Shown: positions 5,208 through 5,673 of the stretch, piece after piece | How the letters are laid out: every line of letters starts with the position of its first letter | Position numbering within the stretch: position 1 is the stretch's first letter | NCBI GenBank assembly: GCA_030668905.1 | Contig: DAOVEQ010000074.1 | Span: 1 to 5,673, forward strand | Length of the DNA stretch: 5,673 nt | Source: Thermococci archaeon | GTDB lineage: Archaea > Methanobacteriota_B > Thermococci > Methanofastidiosales > B48-G16 | Reading direction: 5' to 3' | Notes under the pieces: generated by a model | Told to the model about the DNA's origin: nothing | The model's input: the letters and a program-made list of their open reading frames with translations, nothing else | Database searches by the model: none | Made by a program: the position numbers and the translations under genes

Positions 5208-5673
5208 TAATTCTGACCTTTGAGATCTTTTTTTCATCCATTTTTTCTATAATGAATTTATTGCCCCCATACTCGACCTCTTCTCCCTCTTCAGGCACTT
5301 TATCAAGATACTCCATCATGAAACCTGCCAATGTGTCAAACGGATCACTTGGAAGCTGCAAACTCATTTTTTCGTTAAGTTCATCTATGGGAAGCCTTGC
5401 GTCAACTATAGCCGTATTCTTATCCAGGTATATTATCTCATCCTTTGCCACATCATACTCATCGAATATCTCTCCAACTATCTCCTCTATGAGGTCTTCC
5501 AATGTCACCAAACCTATAACGGCTCCATACTCGCCTACTACTATAGCCATGTGCACCCTTTTTTTCTGCATTTCCCTGAGAAGATCATCAGCTCTCTTTG
5601 TCTCAGGTATAAAATAAGCTTCTCTTTTAATTTTATCAGCGGAAACATTGAAATTTCCATCTTTAAGATATTT
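5191..5673 (-). CDS. CBS-domain/CorC_HlyC transporter-associated protein (3' part only)
   Basis: The last 160 codons of a gene that continues beyond the right edge are present. The frame is open to base 5673, so the ATG at 5571 is internal and not the start. The visible part begins in the second CBS domain ([20 protein letters not shown], then the [20 protein letters not shown] region, about residues 18-74), with the family hallmark [12 protein letters not shown]. The CorC_HlyC C-terminal domain follows (about 80-157; [40 protein letters not shown]). Such proteins usually carry N-terminal CNNM/DUF21 membrane helices and are linked to Mg/Co ion efflux; whether this one does lies outside the window. 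The usually conserved Asp of VVDEYG is Gly here (visible residue 47). The C-terminal codons overlap the nre end by 17 bases. Confidence 0.92.
   Translation of the reverse strand, partial: KYLKDGNFNVSADKIKREAYFIPETKRADDLLREMQKKRVHMAIVVGEYGAVIGLVTLEDLIEEIVGEIFDEYDVAKDEIIYLDKNTAIVDARLPIDELNEKMSLQLPSDPFDTLAGFMMEYLDKVPEEGEEVEYGGNKFIIEKMDEKKISKVRIIKSSK
5228..5246 (+). terminator. Possible T-tract terminator of nre
   Basis: Plus-strand runs of seven T (5228-5234) and six T (5241-5246) lie 20-40 bases after the nre stop, inside the opposing CorC-like gene. This fits archaeal intrinsic termination. On the other strand the bases encode lysine-rich sequence, so chance is possible. Confidence 0.4.

Noticed and set aside
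5191..5571. A complete 126-residue gene starting at the ATG at 5571
   Set aside because: The frame stays open to the window edge and the upstream codons encode the normal preceding part of the CBS domain, so this is an internal methionine of a larger gene.
5252..5617. Plus-strand reading frame of 121 codons with serine-rich product
   Set aside because: It is the antisense shadow of the CorC-like gene, which has clear family motifs.

Overview
The window is archaeal, from a low-GC genome. The evidence is gene content: archaeal-type NOG1 GTPase, archaemetzincin with the full zinc signature, and an Nre repair protein with a C-terminal PCNA-binding motif. It also shows T-rich/TATA boxes about 26 bases before start codons, and arginine codons that are almost all AGA/AGG. 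A euryarchaeal host is likely. A thermoplasmatote such as an Aciduliprofundum-like lineage is my guess, made from memory of gene content and base composition, and is not established.

Layout. Bases 1-138 hold no convincing gene. A very AT-rich HNH nuclease gene lies on the minus strand (139-1014) and is divergent from a plus-strand operon (1118-3061): nog1, a universal stress protein, and archaemetzincin. The operon genes are separated by only 4 and 8 bases, and each internal Shine-Dalgarno sequence contains or overlaps the previous stop codon. The operon meets, 8 bases away, a minus-strand toxin-antitoxin pair (3070-3842): a ribbon-helix-helix/UPF0175 antitoxin followed by a PIN-domain RNase. 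Divergent from this pair is nre (3930-5207, plus). The 3' end of nre overlaps by 17 bases the 3' end of a minus-strand CBS/CorC-HlyC-type protein that runs off the right edge.

Expression logic. The lead genes HNH, nog1 and nre have no Shine-Dalgarno sequence, and each has a TATA-like element centred about 26-27 bases before the ATG, as expected for leaderless mRNAs. The other complete genes (stress protein, amzA, antitoxin, toxin) have good Shine-Dalgarno matches. The 87-base antitoxin/nre intergenic region is dense with signals. It has two opposed TATA boxes, a GTATC/GATAC half-site cluster placed like an autoregulatory operator, and a perfect 7-base inverted repeat over the nre TATA box.

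Most genes belong to known families. The less explained parts are the C-terminal two thirds of the HNH protein, the coupling of a ribosome-assembly GTPase with a stress protein and a metallopeptidase, and the intergenic control elements. I see no CRISPR array, tRNA, rRNA, insertion sequence or clearly new defence system.
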